Origin: a bacterium
GTDB taxonomy: Bacteria; Fibrobacterota; Fibrobacteria; UBA11236
Reading direction: 5' to 3'
Assembly: GCA_900299345.1 (NCBI GenBank)
Contig: OMJM01000026.1
Span: 1 to 38,635, forward strand
Length of the DNA: 38,635 bases
Below are positions 1 to 8,746 of the stretch, one piece after another. How positions within the stretch are numbered: the first letter of the stretch is position 1; each line of letters begins with the position of its first letter. The position numbers and the translations under genes were made by a program. The notes under the pieces are model-generated. The model made no database searches. It had not been told where the DNA came from and saw nothing but the letters and a program-made list of their open reading frames with translations.

Positions 1-49
1 AGGCAAGCACGGAAGCCGCAAAAACACAGACAAGCGGAAAAATTTTCAT
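1..49 (-). CDS. Partial gene: N-terminal signal peptide of an exported protein
   Basis: An ATG on the minus strand at 49-47 opens a frame running off the left edge, starting M-K-I-F-P-L-V-C-V-F-A-A-S-V-L-A. This is a short positively charged start followed by a hydrophobic stretch ending in an Ala-rich signal peptidase-type end. A purine-rich Shine-Dalgarno-like stretch (AAGAAGAG) lies immediately upstream. It follows the DUF1080-type gene on the same strand after 66 nt. Only 16 residues are visible, so no function can be given. The start call rests on the signal peptide and the ribosome binding site. Confidence 0.6.
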   Translation of the reverse strand, partial: MKIFPLVCVFAASVLA

Positions 50-76
50 CTCTTCTTCGTACCGCTCATGAAAACA

Positions 77-100
77 CGGCCTCAGGAAACCTGAAAGCCG
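77..100 (-). terminator. Weak hairpin between the DUF1080-type gene and the next gene
   Basis: An imperfect inverted repeat (CGGC and CAGG pairing with CCTG and GCCG, broken by small internal loops) lies 16 nt beyond the stop codon of the minus-strand gene ending at 116. There is no clear T-run, so termination is uncertain. It could also be an RNA-stability structure. Confidence 0.25.
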
Positions 101-115
101 TGGAGTTGGCGTGGA

Positions 116-1468
116 TTAATGCGCAGCGCGCTCCACGCGGAGGATCTGATTGCCGCGCGTGGTCGTGATTTTGACTAGCATGACTCCCGTGTATGCGGGA
201 AGATCATGGCTGATATTTCTGCCGGCGAAGCCGGTGTACTGTTGCAAGACTCGACCCTTGAGATCGGAAACCGTCACCAGATGATCCAGCTCCATAGATC
301 CCTGCAGGGTTCCGGAAACAACCCGGAGATCGTACTTGACCTTCTTCGAGGAAGGATTCAGTGCTGTGTTCACAAGTGTAGCTGGCCGGCCCAAGGAATC
401 CAGTTCGCGCACCTTGATATCCGCGTACCAAGAGCCCTTACCACCATTGCTTTCATAGATATAACGGGCTCCACCGTGAATCTGGAACGCAAACGGGTTG
501 ACTTTCTGATAGGTATTGACCTGCGAAGCGGTCAATACCATCGAGTCTTGCACCACCGTAACCCATTTTGCCGTGTCGTTCAACAATTGCGGCGTGGTCA
601 GATTCGTGTCATTCAGAGGATAGTGCTTCCGGAAGAAGGTGAATTCGTGAATCTTGTCCCCAGCTGAAGTCACGCTGGTGGGCTGGCTAGTGCTCAATCC
701 GCCGTAATAAATCTGACGAACCTGCACCCAACCGCTCTGGTTCCACAGGCGGAGATAATCTGCTTGGACGCAACCGGTTGACGCACAGCCGATATCCGTA
801 GGGCCGTATCCGGTAATCAAATTCCTGCGGCTAGTCTGTTTTGTCCAGTCGTTGATGTCAGCAGTTCCCTGAGTTCCTGCACCACCGCCGGAACCCGGAA
901 TGGTGACAGATGTCGCTGAGTTATAGCTCCAAGGACGTCCATTGCGGCCTCCCGGAAAACCTGCTTCACTGTAATAGCTGAAAACTCCAGAAGTCCCGAG
1001 GTAATCCAGCACCATCTGGTTGGACGCCACATTGGTGGAGGAAGTAATCGAATACCGATTGAAAATCCCACCGTCATTGCCATATTGGGGCCACCACATG
1101 AACATGATTTCATAGTGGGCATACCGTTTGTGGGTGGACAACAAGCCCCCCGAGCCACTGCGAGACATCGCGTAAATGGCCTTGTGTGCGCTGTCCACTC
1201 TCCAAATCGCACCGCTGGTCTTATTGGAAGAGTGGGAACTCAAGCAGTTCTGCCACCAACCCTTAAAGTCAACGCCGTTGAAGATGGTGTGAAAACCATT
1301 TTCGTCAGGAGTACTGATCGCAGTATCAGCTTGCAGAACTGCCGATGTATCCACAGAGCACAGTTTTTCCGGCCCAGGGCGTGAGAGCGTCGGTTGCGCA
1401 AAAGCGTTTCCAACCAAAATCAAGGAAACCGTTGCGACAAACCATCCGAAAGTCTTTCCTGCATTCAT
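116..1468 (-). CDS. Secreted DUF1080 (3-keto-disaccharide hydrolase-like) protein with T9SS-like C-terminal tail
   Basis: The protein has 450 residues. Residues 1-24 form a signal peptide ending in an AFA-Q cleavage-type site. Residues about 55-285 resemble the DUF1080/3-keto-disaccharide hydrolase jelly-roll domain: F-N-G-V-D-F-K-G-W near the start, then a GGIFNRYS segment and several Trp-rich strands. That family binds or cleaves sugars outside the cytoplasm. The last 60 or so residues contain VSDLKGRVLQQ and end in GVMLVKITTTRGNQILRVER, which resembles a type A sorting domain of type IX secretion. A GGGAG ribosome binding site lies 8 nt before the ATG, fixing the start. The substrate cannot be inferred; a non-catalytic lectin-like role is possible. 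Confidence 0.75.
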   Translation of the reverse strand: MNAGKTFGWFVATVSLILVGNAFAQPTLSRPGPEKLCSVDTSAVLQADTAISTPDENGFHTIFNGVDFKGWWQNCLSSHSSNKTSGAIWRVDSAHKAIYAMSRSGSGGLLSTHKRYAHYEIMFMWWPQYGNDGGIFNRYSITSSTNVASNQMVLDYLGTSGVFSYYSEAGFPGGRNGRPWSYNSATSVTIPGSGGGAGTQGTADINDWTKQTSRRNLITGYGPTDIGCASTGCVQADYLRLWNQSGWVQVRQIYYGGLSTSQPTSVTSAGDKIHEFTFFRKHYPLNDTNLTTPQLLNDTAKWVTVVQDSMVLTASQVNTYQKVNPFAFQIHGGARYIYESNGGKGSWYADIKVRELDSLGRPATLVNTALNPSSKKVKYDLRVVSGTLQGSMELDHLVTVSDLKGRVLQQYTGFAGRNISHDLPAYTGVMLVKITTTRGNQILRVERAAH

Positions 1469-1770
1469 GTTTCAATCTCCCAGTAAAAATCTTACCCCGG
1501 AGATACCTCACCGGGCACCATTTCCATCCAGCACCGAAATTTAGGCGTTCGGGCTTGGAAGTCAAGCGGAATTTCGGATAAAAGCGCACTAGTCATGCAT
1601 TAAAAATACAGGAAGCAAGGTTTACGGCTGGTAGTAATCCGACTAATAACACCGCTACTCAATTGCACCGGATATCGCTTTAAACAGCGCGTAAAAGAGT
1701 CTATAACAATGATCAATTGACAGTTTCCCTTGTATTCGTTCCTATTTGCCCTCCCCTAAAGGAATTTTTC
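1469..1770. other. 302-nt divergent intergenic region with nested inverted repeats
   Basis: This gap separates the divergent DUF1080-type gene and typA, and no gene is seen in it. It holds CCCGG/CCGGG (1496-1500 with 1511-1515), and an 8-nt inverted repeat CCGAAATT/AATTTCGG (1534-1541 with 1570-1577) enclosing an inner CTTG/CAAG stem. These could fold in the 5' leader of the minus-strand transcript. A TTGACA hexamer at 1717-1722 could be a -35 element for typA, but no convincing -10 follows at 16-18 nt. Confidence 0.4.
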
Positions 1771-3573
1771 ATGGAAAGCTCGAAAATCCGCAATGTGGCG
1801 ATCATTGCCCACGTCGACCACGGCAAGACCACCCTTGTGGACGGCCTCTTGAAGCAAAGCGGGGTTTTCCGCGACAACCAAGCCGTTAGCGAACGCGTCA
1901 TGGACTCCAATGATCAGGAGCGTGAGCGCGGCATCACCATATTCTCAAAAAACGCCTCGGTGATGTACAAGGATTACCTGATCAACATCGTGGACACTCC
2001 CGGACACGCCGACTTTGGCGGTCAGGTGGAGCGCGTGCTCGGAACCGTGGACGGAGCTCTTTTGATCGTGGACGCCTTCGAAGGTCCCATGGCCCAGACG
2101 CGTTTCGTGACCAAGAAAGCTTTGGAACTGGGCTTGGTGCTTTGCGTGGTCATCAACAAAATCGATCGCCCGGGTTGCGACCCGATGGGTGCACTCGACA
2201 AGGTCTTCGATCTGTTCGTGGATTTGGGCGCGAATGATGCGCAACTTGATTTCTCCTACGTCTTCGCTTCCGGACGCAGCGGTACGAGTCGCCGTAAAAT
2301 GGAGGACGCGGATTCAAACCTTGTTCCCGTGTTCGATCTCATTGTGGAAAAAATTCCCGCTCCCAAGGTGGGAAGCGAGACCACTCCCCTGCTGCAGATC
2401 ACCAGCCTCGACTATCAGGAATTCATGGGCCGCATGGCCGTGGGCCGCCTGCAACAAGGAACTTTGCAGACCAATCAGATGGTGACCCACATCAACGCCG
2501 ACGGTGTGGCCAAGAAAACGCGCGTCACAAAAATCCTTTACCCCGAAGGGGTGAAGCTCAAGGAAATTCCCGAAGCCGTGGCCGGACAAATAGTCTCGTT
2601 ATGCGGTATTCCGGATTTCACGTTGGGTGACACGGTATCGGGCGCGGAAAATCCCGTGGCGCTGCCGCGCATCAAGGTCGATCCACCCACCATCTCCATG
2701 CGTTTCTGGGTCAACGATTCGCCTTTCTGCGGTTTGGACGGCGGACGCTTCCTGACATCAAACCATCTGGCGGAACGCTTGGAACGTGAAGCCGTTTCCG
2801 ACGTGGCGCTGCAAGTTTCCAAACAAGAAGACGGCTCCTACCGTGTCGCGGGTCGCGGCGTGTTGCATCTGTCGGTGATCATCGAAAAAATGCGCCGTGA
2901 AGGCTACGAGTTCACCGTGGGCCGTCCCCGCGTGCTCACACACGAGGAAGAAGGCGTTGAGTTGGAACCGGTGGAAACCATAACCGTGCACGCGCCGCAG
3001 GAATACTCCGGCATGGTGATCGATGAGATCAACCGCCGCCGCGGCGAGATGCAAGATATGAGCCTCGAAGGGCACCAGACCCGCGTGATGTTCGACATTC
3101 CCTCCCGCGGATTGATCGGCTTGCGCACGCGCCTGTTGTCATTGAGCAAGGGCTATGCGGTATTCCAGCAGCTCTTCAAGGGATACGAACCCATGAAGGG
3201 ACGCATCGAACAGCGGCCCACGGGCGCGCTCATCTCGAAGGAGCGCGGCGCCTCCGTGGCCTATGCTTTGTGGAAACTCGAGGAACGCGGCGTCATGTTC
3301 ATCGGCCCGGGCGAGGACGTGTATCCCGGCATGATCGTGGGCGAAAACAACCGCGACGACGACTTGATCATCAATGTGATCAAGGGCAAGCAATTGACCA
3401 ACATGCGCACCACCTCAGCCGACGAGGCGACCGTGTTGACGCCCCACCGCCAGATGTCGCTTGAAGAGTGCCTCGAATTCATCAACGACGACGAGGCCGT
3501 GGAAATCACGCCGAAGAAATTGCGCCTCCGTAAAATCATCCTCGACGATACTCAGCGGCGTCGCGCGACCTGA
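1771..3573 (+). CDS. typA: GTPase BipA/TypA, ribosome-associated translation factor
   Basis: The 600-residue protein matches the usual length of BipA/TypA, a translational GTPase of the EF-G/LepA class that binds 70S ribosomes and helps 50S assembly under stress. Visible motifs are the P-loop AHVDHGKT (residues about 13-20), switch region with RGITI, G3 [10 protein letters not shown] and G4 NKID. The C-terminal half carries the BipA-typical SRGLIGLRT and [17 protein letters not shown] segments. The ATG at 1771 is preferred over an upstream TTG frame opening at 1717 because the family starts just before the P-loop and AAAGGA sits 7 nt upstream. It stands alone with its own upstream region. Confidence 0.97.
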   Translation: MESSKIRNVAIIAHVDHGKTTLVDGLLKQSGVFRDNQAVSERVMDSNDQERERGITIFSKNASVMYKDYLINIVDTPGHADFGGQVERVLGTVDGALLIVDAFEGPMAQTRFVTKKALELGLVLCVVINKIDRPGCDPMGALDKVFDLFVDLGANDAQLDFSYVFASGRSGTSRRKMEDADSNLVPVFDLIVEKIPAPKVGSETTPLLQITSLDYQEFMGRMAVGRLQQGTLQTNQMVTHINADGVAKKTRVTKILYPEGVKLKEIPEAVAGQIVSLCGIPDFTLGDTVSGAENPVALPRIKVDPPTISMRFWVNDSPFCGLDGGRFLTSNHLAERLEREAVSDVALQVSKQEDGSYRVAGRGVLHLSVIIEKMRREGYEFTVGRPRVLTHEEEGVELEPVETITVHAPQEYSGMVIDEINRRRGEMQDMSLEGHQTRVMFDIPSRGLIGLRTRLLSLSKGYAVFQQLFKGYEPMKGRIEQRPTGALISKERGASVAYALWKLEERGVMFIGPGEDVYPGMIVGENNRDDDLIINVIKGKQLTNMRTTSADEATVLTPHRQMSLEECLEFINDDEAVEITPKKLRLRKIILDDTQRRRAT

Positions 3574-3575
3574 TA

Positions 3576-3622
3576 ACCACCTGGTGAGGCCAACCCCGTC
3601 CGGGTAATCCTTACCGGGTGGT
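3576..3622 (+). terminator. Possible hairpin downstream of typA
   Basis: ACCACC at 3576-3581 pairs with GGTGGT at 3617-3622, enclosing a smaller stem GGTAA/TTACC around 3603-3615. It begins just after the typA stop codon and ends 14 nt before ruvX. A T-tail is missing, so intrinsic termination is doubtful; it may separate or attenuate the two genes. Confidence 0.35.
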
Positions 3623-3636
3623 ATTAAATTCCATCC

Positions 3637-4086
3637 ATGCAGGGTTCTGTTCTTGGACTGGATTTCGGTGAACGCCGCATCGGTGTGGCCGTTTCGGATC
3701 CCGAACGGTTGCTGGCCTCCGGGCTGACCACCATCGATCGCCGCAAACAATCGGATCATCTGGATGCACTCGCCGAGATCATCCGCCAGAAAAAAACGAC
3801 TGCCATCGTGGTGGGCTACCCTCTGCGGACGGATGGCGAAGTGAAGCCCGGCGGCAAAACGGAAGCCGTGGATGCCTTTGTTGCGGAGCTCCGGGAACGA
3901 TTCCAGCTTCCAGTGCATCTAGAAGATGAAAGCTTCACAAGCTCAAAGGCATCAGACGCTCTGCGGCAGCGCGGCTCCAAAAAACGATCCACCAGGGACT
4001 GGATGCGCGCCAAGGCAGAAATCGATCGCGTGGCCGCCTGCTATATCCTGCAGGACTGGCTTGACCGCGAGGGAGCAGGCTCATGA
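3637..4086 (+). CDS. ruvX: RuvX/YqgF-type putative Holliday junction resolvase
   Basis: The 149-residue protein has the RNase H-like fold signature of the YqgF/RuvX family: LGLDFGERRIGVAVSD near the N-terminus (first catalytic Asp), VVGYPLRTDG in the middle, and a C-terminal LEDESFTSSKASDALRQRG followed by AEIDRVAACYILQDWL. The family processes Holliday junctions and/or the 5' end of 16S pre-rRNA. Length is normal for the family. Its TGA stop overlaps the ATG of the next gene (ATGA), suggesting translational coupling. Confidence 0.93.
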   Translation: MQGSVLGLDFGERRIGVAVSDPERLLASGLTTIDRRKQSDHLDALAEIIRQKKTTAIVVGYPLRTDGEVKPGGKTEAVDAFVAELRERFQLPVHLEDESFTSSKASDALRQRGSKKRSTRDWMRAKAEIDRVAACYILQDWLDREGAGS

Positions 4087-4508
4087 TGCATGTCTCCCCT
4101 TGTGCGTGGTATTGTTTCCAACTCCCTGATACGGGTACGTGGGAGGTGAAGGATCAGGCCGATCGCACTTGGATCACGGCTCCAGATGGAACTTGCGGCA
4201 TCGAAATCGCCGCTGCACGTAGAATGGGAGCCTCAGAGGAAAACGAAATCGCCGACGTCCATGAACGCTACCTGCGAGATGAGGGCATTCAGCCGGTGAA
4301 AACCATGATGTCCGAGAATCCGTGCAAGGTTACGACCTATGTAACGCGCGGACTGGGCATGGATGAACGGGAACACATCATCTGCCACGCCTACTGGAAA
4401 AACTACTGCGCCTTCATCAGGTACCACGGCCGCCGCGAAGCGGCTTCAAATCACACCCAGGCCTTTTACGATCTGGTGGAATCACTGCAACCGCTGGCAG
4501 TGGAATAA
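4083..4508 (+). CDS. Unknown 141-residue protein coupled to ruvX
   Basis: I do not recognise this family. The predicted protein is acidic to neutral, soluble, and has no signal peptide or membrane segment. It contains an early W-rich strand region (DTGTWEVKDQADRTW) and a later HIICHAYWKNYCAFIRYHGRR segment with several Cys, His and aromatic residues. The ATGA overlap with ruvX shows co-translation. It converges on the metalloprotease gene with only 10 nt between the two stops and no visible terminator. Coding is supported by the uninterrupted frame and the overlap. A small-ligand or protein-binding role is possible but nothing specific can be read. Confidence 0.75.
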   Translation: MMHVSPCAWYCFQLPDTGTWEVKDQADRTWITAPDGTCGIEIAAARRMGASEENEIADVHERYLRDEGIQPVKTMMSENPCKVTTYVTRGLGMDEREHIICHAYWKNYCAFIRYHGRREAASNHTQAFYDLVESLQPLAVE

Positions 4509-4518
4509 ACTTCCGGCG

Positions 4519-5739
4519 TTATTTGCCCTGAAGCAGCGCCATGTTCTGGCGTTCAATTGCTTGTTGTTCCGATGTCAGAGAATCCTGCACGACACCGGAA
4601 CACGCATAGGCGAACATCAGATTCCGAAGATCCCCGCTGCACGATGACGGGCAATTCGACGCCGAGATCCGAAGACAGTAGCCTTTACCGTCAGAAGTCT
4701 CGGCTTCAGTGCGGTAAAATGCTGCCATCTTGGTCAAGGCCATGTCCTGACAAAACCCGGTAGAGTGCAGTCCATCGTCGCGATTCCCTTGATCATTGTC
4801 CGTTTGTAAATCGGCGCTGGTTGCCGAGGGATGGCGGAGTCCGAAGAAGTGTCCCATCTCATGCGCAGCAGTCGAAGCAAGCGTCATGGAATCCGCCCGG
4901 GCGGCAAGCACCACGCGACTCGTGGGATCCTGGGACAGATCCACCACCTCGCGCGGTGAGAATCCCAGGACGAACTTGCCCGGCGACAGGTTGGCGGCCG
5001 AGATGCTGTCCACCATGTAAATGTTCACGGCATTTGCGACCCGGTTCCCGGGAAGATTGGTAAAAGTCGAGCTGAATGCCACACTCACGCGACCCAACTC
5101 AGGTTGAACAACTTCAGAAGAGGTATCCACAGTGATATCATAACGCTGTAACAGCGATTTCAATTTGCCCAGCAACGCTGAGGCAAACGCTGCTTTACCT
5201 GTCTCTGAAACTCTCTGAAAGGTTCCGACAAGAAACAGGTGAACTTTGAGTGTGTGCGCTTCAGCCTGACTGGCTGATGGGAGCAGGCGCACGCGTTTGA
5301 TTCTCTTCGCGGCACCCGCGATGCTGTCAATGGGTTGAAGCTTGGCGAAAAAATAGGACCATGAGGATCTGGCGGATGCTGGAAGATTGAACACCTTCAC
5401 TCCGTTCTGAGACGCAGCTGGATCCAGGGTGCCCACCTTGCTGGATGAACCACCGGTTATGGAATAAAAATCCAGACGATCACCCGCAAGCAAAGTCGTA
5501 TCGGCAAAACGCACGGAATAGTTCTTACCCGGTTGCATCACGAAATAAACGCCGTTGCGGGCAAACCCGGCGCTCAAAGAATCATTGGCCGCGGAGTCGT
5601 TGACGTATAAACGTCGTCCGGCGGAGAAGTTAACGTACGTCCCTGGCTCGGGGGACATGTCAGGAAGTGCACTGCAACCTGATAAAAACAGGACACTTGC
5701 AAAACCGCCACAGATGGCGGTGGCCTTTTTGGCTGGCAT
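4519..5739 (-). CDS. Metzincin-type zinc metalloprotease lipoprotein
   Basis: The 406-residue protein starts with a lipoprotein signal peptide; VLFLSGC supplies the lipobox with Cys at about residue 22. Near residues 293-303 is H-E-M-G-H-F-F-G-L-R-H, the metzincin zinc-binding HExxHxxGxxH motif, and about 70 residues later RNLMFAYACSG supplies the conserved Met of the Met-turn. These are the two defining features of metzincins (M10, M12 and M43-like peptidases). Several Cys residues in the last 100 suggest disulfides outside the cytoplasm. The ATG at 5739 is chosen because it directly precedes the signal peptide and has GGGAAGAAG about 10 nt upstream; the open frame beyond it overlaps the HU gene and is not coding. 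Target unknown. Confidence 0.85.
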   Translation of the reverse strand: MPAKKATAICGGFASVLFLSGCSALPDMSPEPGTYVNFSAGRRLYVNDSAANDSLSAGFARNGVYFVMQPGKNYSVRFADTTLLAGDRLDFYSITGGSSSKVGTLDPAASQNGVKVFNLPASARSSWSYFFAKLQPIDSIAGAAKRIKRVRLLPSASQAEAHTLKVHLFLVGTFQRVSETGKAAFASALLGKLKSLLQRYDITVDTSSEVVQPELGRVSVAFSSTFTNLPGNRVANAVNIYMVDSISAANLSPGKFVLGFSPREVVDLSQDPTSRVVLAARADSMTLASTAAHEMGHFFGLRHPSATSADLQTDNDQGNRDDGLHSTGFCQDMALTKMAAFYRTEAETSDGKGYCLRISASNCPSSCSGDLRNLMFAYACSGVVQDSLTSEQQAIERQNMALLQGK

Positions 5740-6003
5740 CAAAAACACTTCTTCCCTTTCATTGTTGCGCCCTAGCTTGAGCGGCAAACTACAAAACTTT
5801 TTTCCAACTCCAGCATTCACAGTGACTTGTAAGTGGGGTTTTTTATTTCGATAAAACTTCTCGAGGAAATATCGTACCGACATGCATGGAACCCCTATAA
5901 AATAAGGAAGAAATACCTCGCAGAGATGCGTGCCTTGACTTAGATTAGTTCCGCCGAAAGGCTGGGAATGCACTTCCCACCACCTCCAACAAAGGATTAT
6001 TAC

Positions 6004-6297
6004 ATGGCGGATAAAAGTCTCACCCAAAGCGAAATCGTCTCGCAGCTTGCGAACGCGACCGAGCTCACCAAGGTTCAAGTGCGCGGCTTTCTCGAAGCCC
6101 AGTCCAAGCTGGCCTACAAGAATGCGAAGAATGGATTCACCCTCCCTGGCTTGGGCAAGCTGGTGCTCGTGAACCGCAAGGCGCGCATGGGCCGCAACCC
6201 TGCCACCGGCGAAGCGATCAAGATTCCCGCCAAGCGCGTGGTGAAGTTCCGCGTGGCCAAGGCCGCCAAAGACGCGATCGTCGGCAAGAAGAAATAA
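6004..6297 (+). CDS. HU-family DNA-binding protein
   Basis: The 97-residue protein has the HU/IHF fold signature: an N-terminal helical dimerisation half (LTQSEIVSQLANATELTKVQVRGFLEA), then FTLPGLGKLVLVNRKARMGRNPATGEAIKIPAKRV across the beta arms, including the R-x-x-R-N-P-x-T-G-E motif that inserts into the minor groove. The C-terminus ends in a Lys-rich tail. Start: ATG at 6004 with AAAGGA 7 nt upstream; the in-frame ATG at 5968 has no such site. It is a single-gene transcript, divergent from the metalloprotease, and ends at a strong intrinsic terminator. HU proteins compact and bend chromosomal DNA. Confidence 0.95.
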   Translation: MADKSLTQSEIVSQLANATELTKVQVRGFLEAQSKLAYKNAKNGFTLPGLGKLVLVNRKARMGRNPATGEAIKIPAKRVVKFRVAKAAKDAIVGKKK

Positions 6298-6319
6298 GAC
6301 CCTTTCGCAACAATGCGGG

Positions 6320-6353
6320 AAAAGGCGGCTCCAACGGGCCGCCTTTTCTTTTT
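6320..6353 (+). terminator. Intrinsic terminator after the HU gene
   Basis: A perfect 10-bp stem (AAAAGGCGGC at 6320-6329 with GCCGCCTTTT at 6338-6347) with an 8-nt loop is followed by a T-rich run to 6353. It begins 22 nt after the HU stop codon. Confidence 0.92.
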
Positions 6354-6400
6354 GACGGTATGTTTTCTCACACCGATGTTGACAGCCGTCACAGCCTCGA

Positions 6401-8719
6401 ATGTCCGGACAGCCTATGCTTGCTGTCATGGGATTCAAGGAATGGAACTCGCTTCGTAATTACGCCGGATTAAATCGAGGAGTGTTGCTCGCAGCCCCGA
6501 TATTCTGGGCCTCCTTCACCGTCTTTCTGAATCCCGTTTACGGACTCGCTGGCTTCACGGTTCATTTTCTCTTCTGTCTTCCGTATCGCAAAAGGGTGTG
6601 GGTGGCAATATGGATTGCCTATCCCCTGCTCTGTATCCTCTTCCGCCCGCCGCAAACCACTGAAGAGATGCGCGAGGGGATTTCTTTCAAAACCGGAAGA
6701 GTTTCCAGCTTCTCAACCACGACTGCAAACGGAGGGCATGCGTTTTTCATTGATACACAGGACGGAATATTCCGGGTCACGACGAAACGAGGAAGAGTAC
6801 CGCATTCAGGCTCCACGGTTTTACTCCTGGCGCGCAAGATTTCTTCAAAAGCCGCTGACAATCCGGGTGAACCAAGCTCCCGCTATATCCTGAAAAGCCA
6901 GGGAGCGATCGCTACGCTGGAAGCAGAAAGTTGGTCCGAATTACGGCCACCTCCGGCATGGAATCGCATTCTGGAAAATCTGCGCCACCGGTTGGAAAAT
7001 ATCCTTGCCGCCTACATTCCCTCACCTGCTCTGCCATTGATGCAGGCGGCCTTGCTGAACATCACGGATAACGTTCCCGAGACAACGCGGCAGGAATTCG
7101 TTCGCAGCGGAATGCAACACATACTTGCCATCAGCGGCCAACATATCGGCCTGTTGGCCACTTTTCTTCTGCTGCCCGCCTTATGTCTGCGGTTGCCACG
7201 CAAATTTGCGTTTGCCATCGCCGCCATCACAACAGCCGCTTACATTCCCGTGACCGGCTCTCCGGTCAGCGTGGTTCGCGCCGGTTTGATGATGGCCTGC
7301 CTGCTTCCCCCGATATTTCTTGAACGGCCCTTTTCAGCACTAAATTCCTTTTGCCTTGCGGCAGCGGTCGATCTCTTACTCAGTCCTTTCCATGTGATGA
7401 GTCTGGGCTTCCAGCTTTCCTACGCGGCCACTCTGGCCCTAATCCTGTGCAGTGCTCCCGCTCGGGAAATTGCACGTCATTTCAAACAGAGGTGGATGGG
7501 AGGAATTACACAGCTGATTTTCATCAGCGGCATGGTCACTATGTTCACGTATCCGATCCTGGCGATAACGACGCATGCCATGTCTCCATGGAGCGTTGTG
7601 GGAAACCTGATCACTGTTCCGGTAAGCGGCGCCATGCTTGTCTCGGGGATCTGCACTTGGGCCTTGAGTCCGCTCCCGTTGTTGGCAAATGCGGCCGGAT
7701 ACTGCGCGGGAGCCTGCGCATTGATGCTGGAAGGTCTTGTGCATTTCCTCGCCTCGCTTCCAGGAACTTTGTGGCCCATCGCCGAATGTCACGCACTTTG
7801 GTTGGTCGTCTTGTGTGTCGGAATTTTGACTGTCACATTCCTGTTTCGGAAGCATCAATGGCGGTTGGGTTTCTTATTATTCGCGCTGCTTGCCGGAGCC
7901 GAAATATTCCGCCCGGATCTTTGCAAACCTTTTCCAGGAGGCGCCCGCGTGACGTTTCTTTCCGTGGGCCATGGAGATGCGGCCGTGGTGGAGTTGCCGG
8001 GAAAAGTTTTCCTGATCGACGCAGGTCCATCCCCACAAACGGCAAGTCACGCGATTCTTCCATTCCTCAGAAGCAGGGGAATAAGGCGCATCGACGCACT
8101 GCTGCTGACCCATCCCGACATGGATCACTACGGTGGAGCTTTTGGGCTGCTCGGAAACATGCCCGTGGGTTTCATTTTGAGTCCGCATCTGCGTTCCACG
8201 GACGCACCATGGATGTGCCTGAAAGAAATGGCTCGAAGCCGTAATTTTCAATGGAAGGAAGGCCGCGCCGGAGACCTGTTGTATCGACAGGGAGATGTGG
8301 CATTGAGAATACTGGGGCCGGATTCAACTTTGGACTCCGCCTCCGACAACAATCACTCGCTGGTGTGCCTGCTGCAAATAGGACAAAACAAGGCCCTATT
8401 CACTGGTGACATTGAAGGACCCGCACAACACGCTTTGGCTTCTACATGGCCATATTGGCGTGGAGCCTGGCTCAAAGCTCCTCATCATGGCAGCGATCGC
8501 ACCACTTTGCCGTGTTTTTTAACAGCCGCTAATCCGCCACAATCCATCATTTCTAGCGGGAGAAGGCCGGGATTTCCCGGACGACATACTTTGGAACTTT
8601 TATCCACCCTCAGCGCCAATGTCAACATCACGGCACGAAACGGCGCCATTATGTGGGAATTTCCATCGAGCAAGCCGGGCCGTGCGTACTCACAAAAATC
8701 AGAACATGTTGTAAATTGA
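6401..8719 (+). CDS. comEC: ComEC/Rec2-family DNA uptake channel protein
   Basis: The 772-residue protein has the three-part ComEC layout: an N-terminal membrane region with an OB-like DUF4131 part (about 1-170), a central multi-helix Competence domain starting around MQAALLNITDNVP (about 213) with the ISGQHIGLLA motif, and a C-terminal metallo-beta-lactamase domain from about 515. The last contains SVGHGDAAVVE, the metal site THPDMDH (about 570) and APHHGSD (about 694). ComEC conducts single-stranded DNA across the inner membrane during transformation. The start is uncertain: ATGs at 6401, 6416 and 6428 are in frame and none has a good ribosome binding site. No other competence genes are in the window. 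Confidence 0.93.
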   Translation: MSGQPMLAVMGFKEWNSLRNYAGLNRGVLLAAPIFWASFTVFLNPVYGLAGFTVHFLFCLPYRKRVWVAIWIAYPLLCILFRPPQTTEEMREGISFKTGRVSSFSTTTANGGHAFFIDTQDGIFRVTTKRGRVPHSGSTVLLLARKISSKAADNPGEPSSRYILKSQGAIATLEAESWSELRPPPAWNRILENLRHRLENILAAYIPSPALPLMQAALLNITDNVPETTRQEFVRSGMQHILAISGQHIGLLATFLLLPALCLRLPRKFAFAIAAITTAAYIPVTGSPVSVVRAGLMMACLLPPIFLERPFSALNSFCLAAAVDLLLSPFHVMSLGFQLSYAATLALILCSAPAREIARHFKQRWMGGITQLIFISGMVTMFTYPILAITTHAMSPWSVVGNLITVPVSGAMLVSGICTWALSPLPLLANAAGYCAGACALMLEGLVHFLASLPGTLWPIAECHALWLVVLCVGILTVTFLFRKHQWRLGFLLFALLAGAEIFRPDLCKPFPGGARVTFLSVGHGDAAVVELPGKVFLIDAGPSPQTASHAILPFLRSRGIRRIDALLLTHPDMDHYGGAFGLLGNMPVGFILSPHLRSTDAPWMCLKEMARSRNFQWKEGRAGDLLYRQGDVALRILGPDSTLDSASDNNHSLVCLLQIGQNKALFTGDIEGPAQHALASTWPYWRGAWLKAPHHGSDRTTLPCFLTAANPPQSIISSGRRPGFPGRHTLELLSTLSANVNITARNGAIMWEFPSSKPGRAYSQKSEHVVN

Positions 8720-8739
8720 GAGCATCTTGCGCATCTCAA
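8716..8739 (+). other. Small hairpin over the comEC stop codon
   Basis: TTGAGA (8716-8721) and TCTCAA (8734-8739) form a 6-bp stem with a 12-nt loop that covers the comEC TGA and ends 7 nt before the next ATG. It could modulate translation of the downstream gene; it lacks a T-run. Confidence 0.25.
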
Positions 8740-8746
8740 ACAGGCC

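Noticed and set aside
1717-1770. TTG start 18 codons upstream for typA
   Set aside because: It would overlap a possible -35 hexamer, adds residues unlike BipA, and the ATG at 1771 has a good ribosome site.
5740-6438. Long N-terminal extension of the metalloprotease frame
   Set aside because: It has no signal features, runs antisense through the HU gene, and a lipoprotein signal with a ribosome site begins at 5739.
7351-8244. 297-codon frame within comEC
   Set aside because: It is out of frame with the conserved membrane and lactamase domains and is Arg/Ser-rich.
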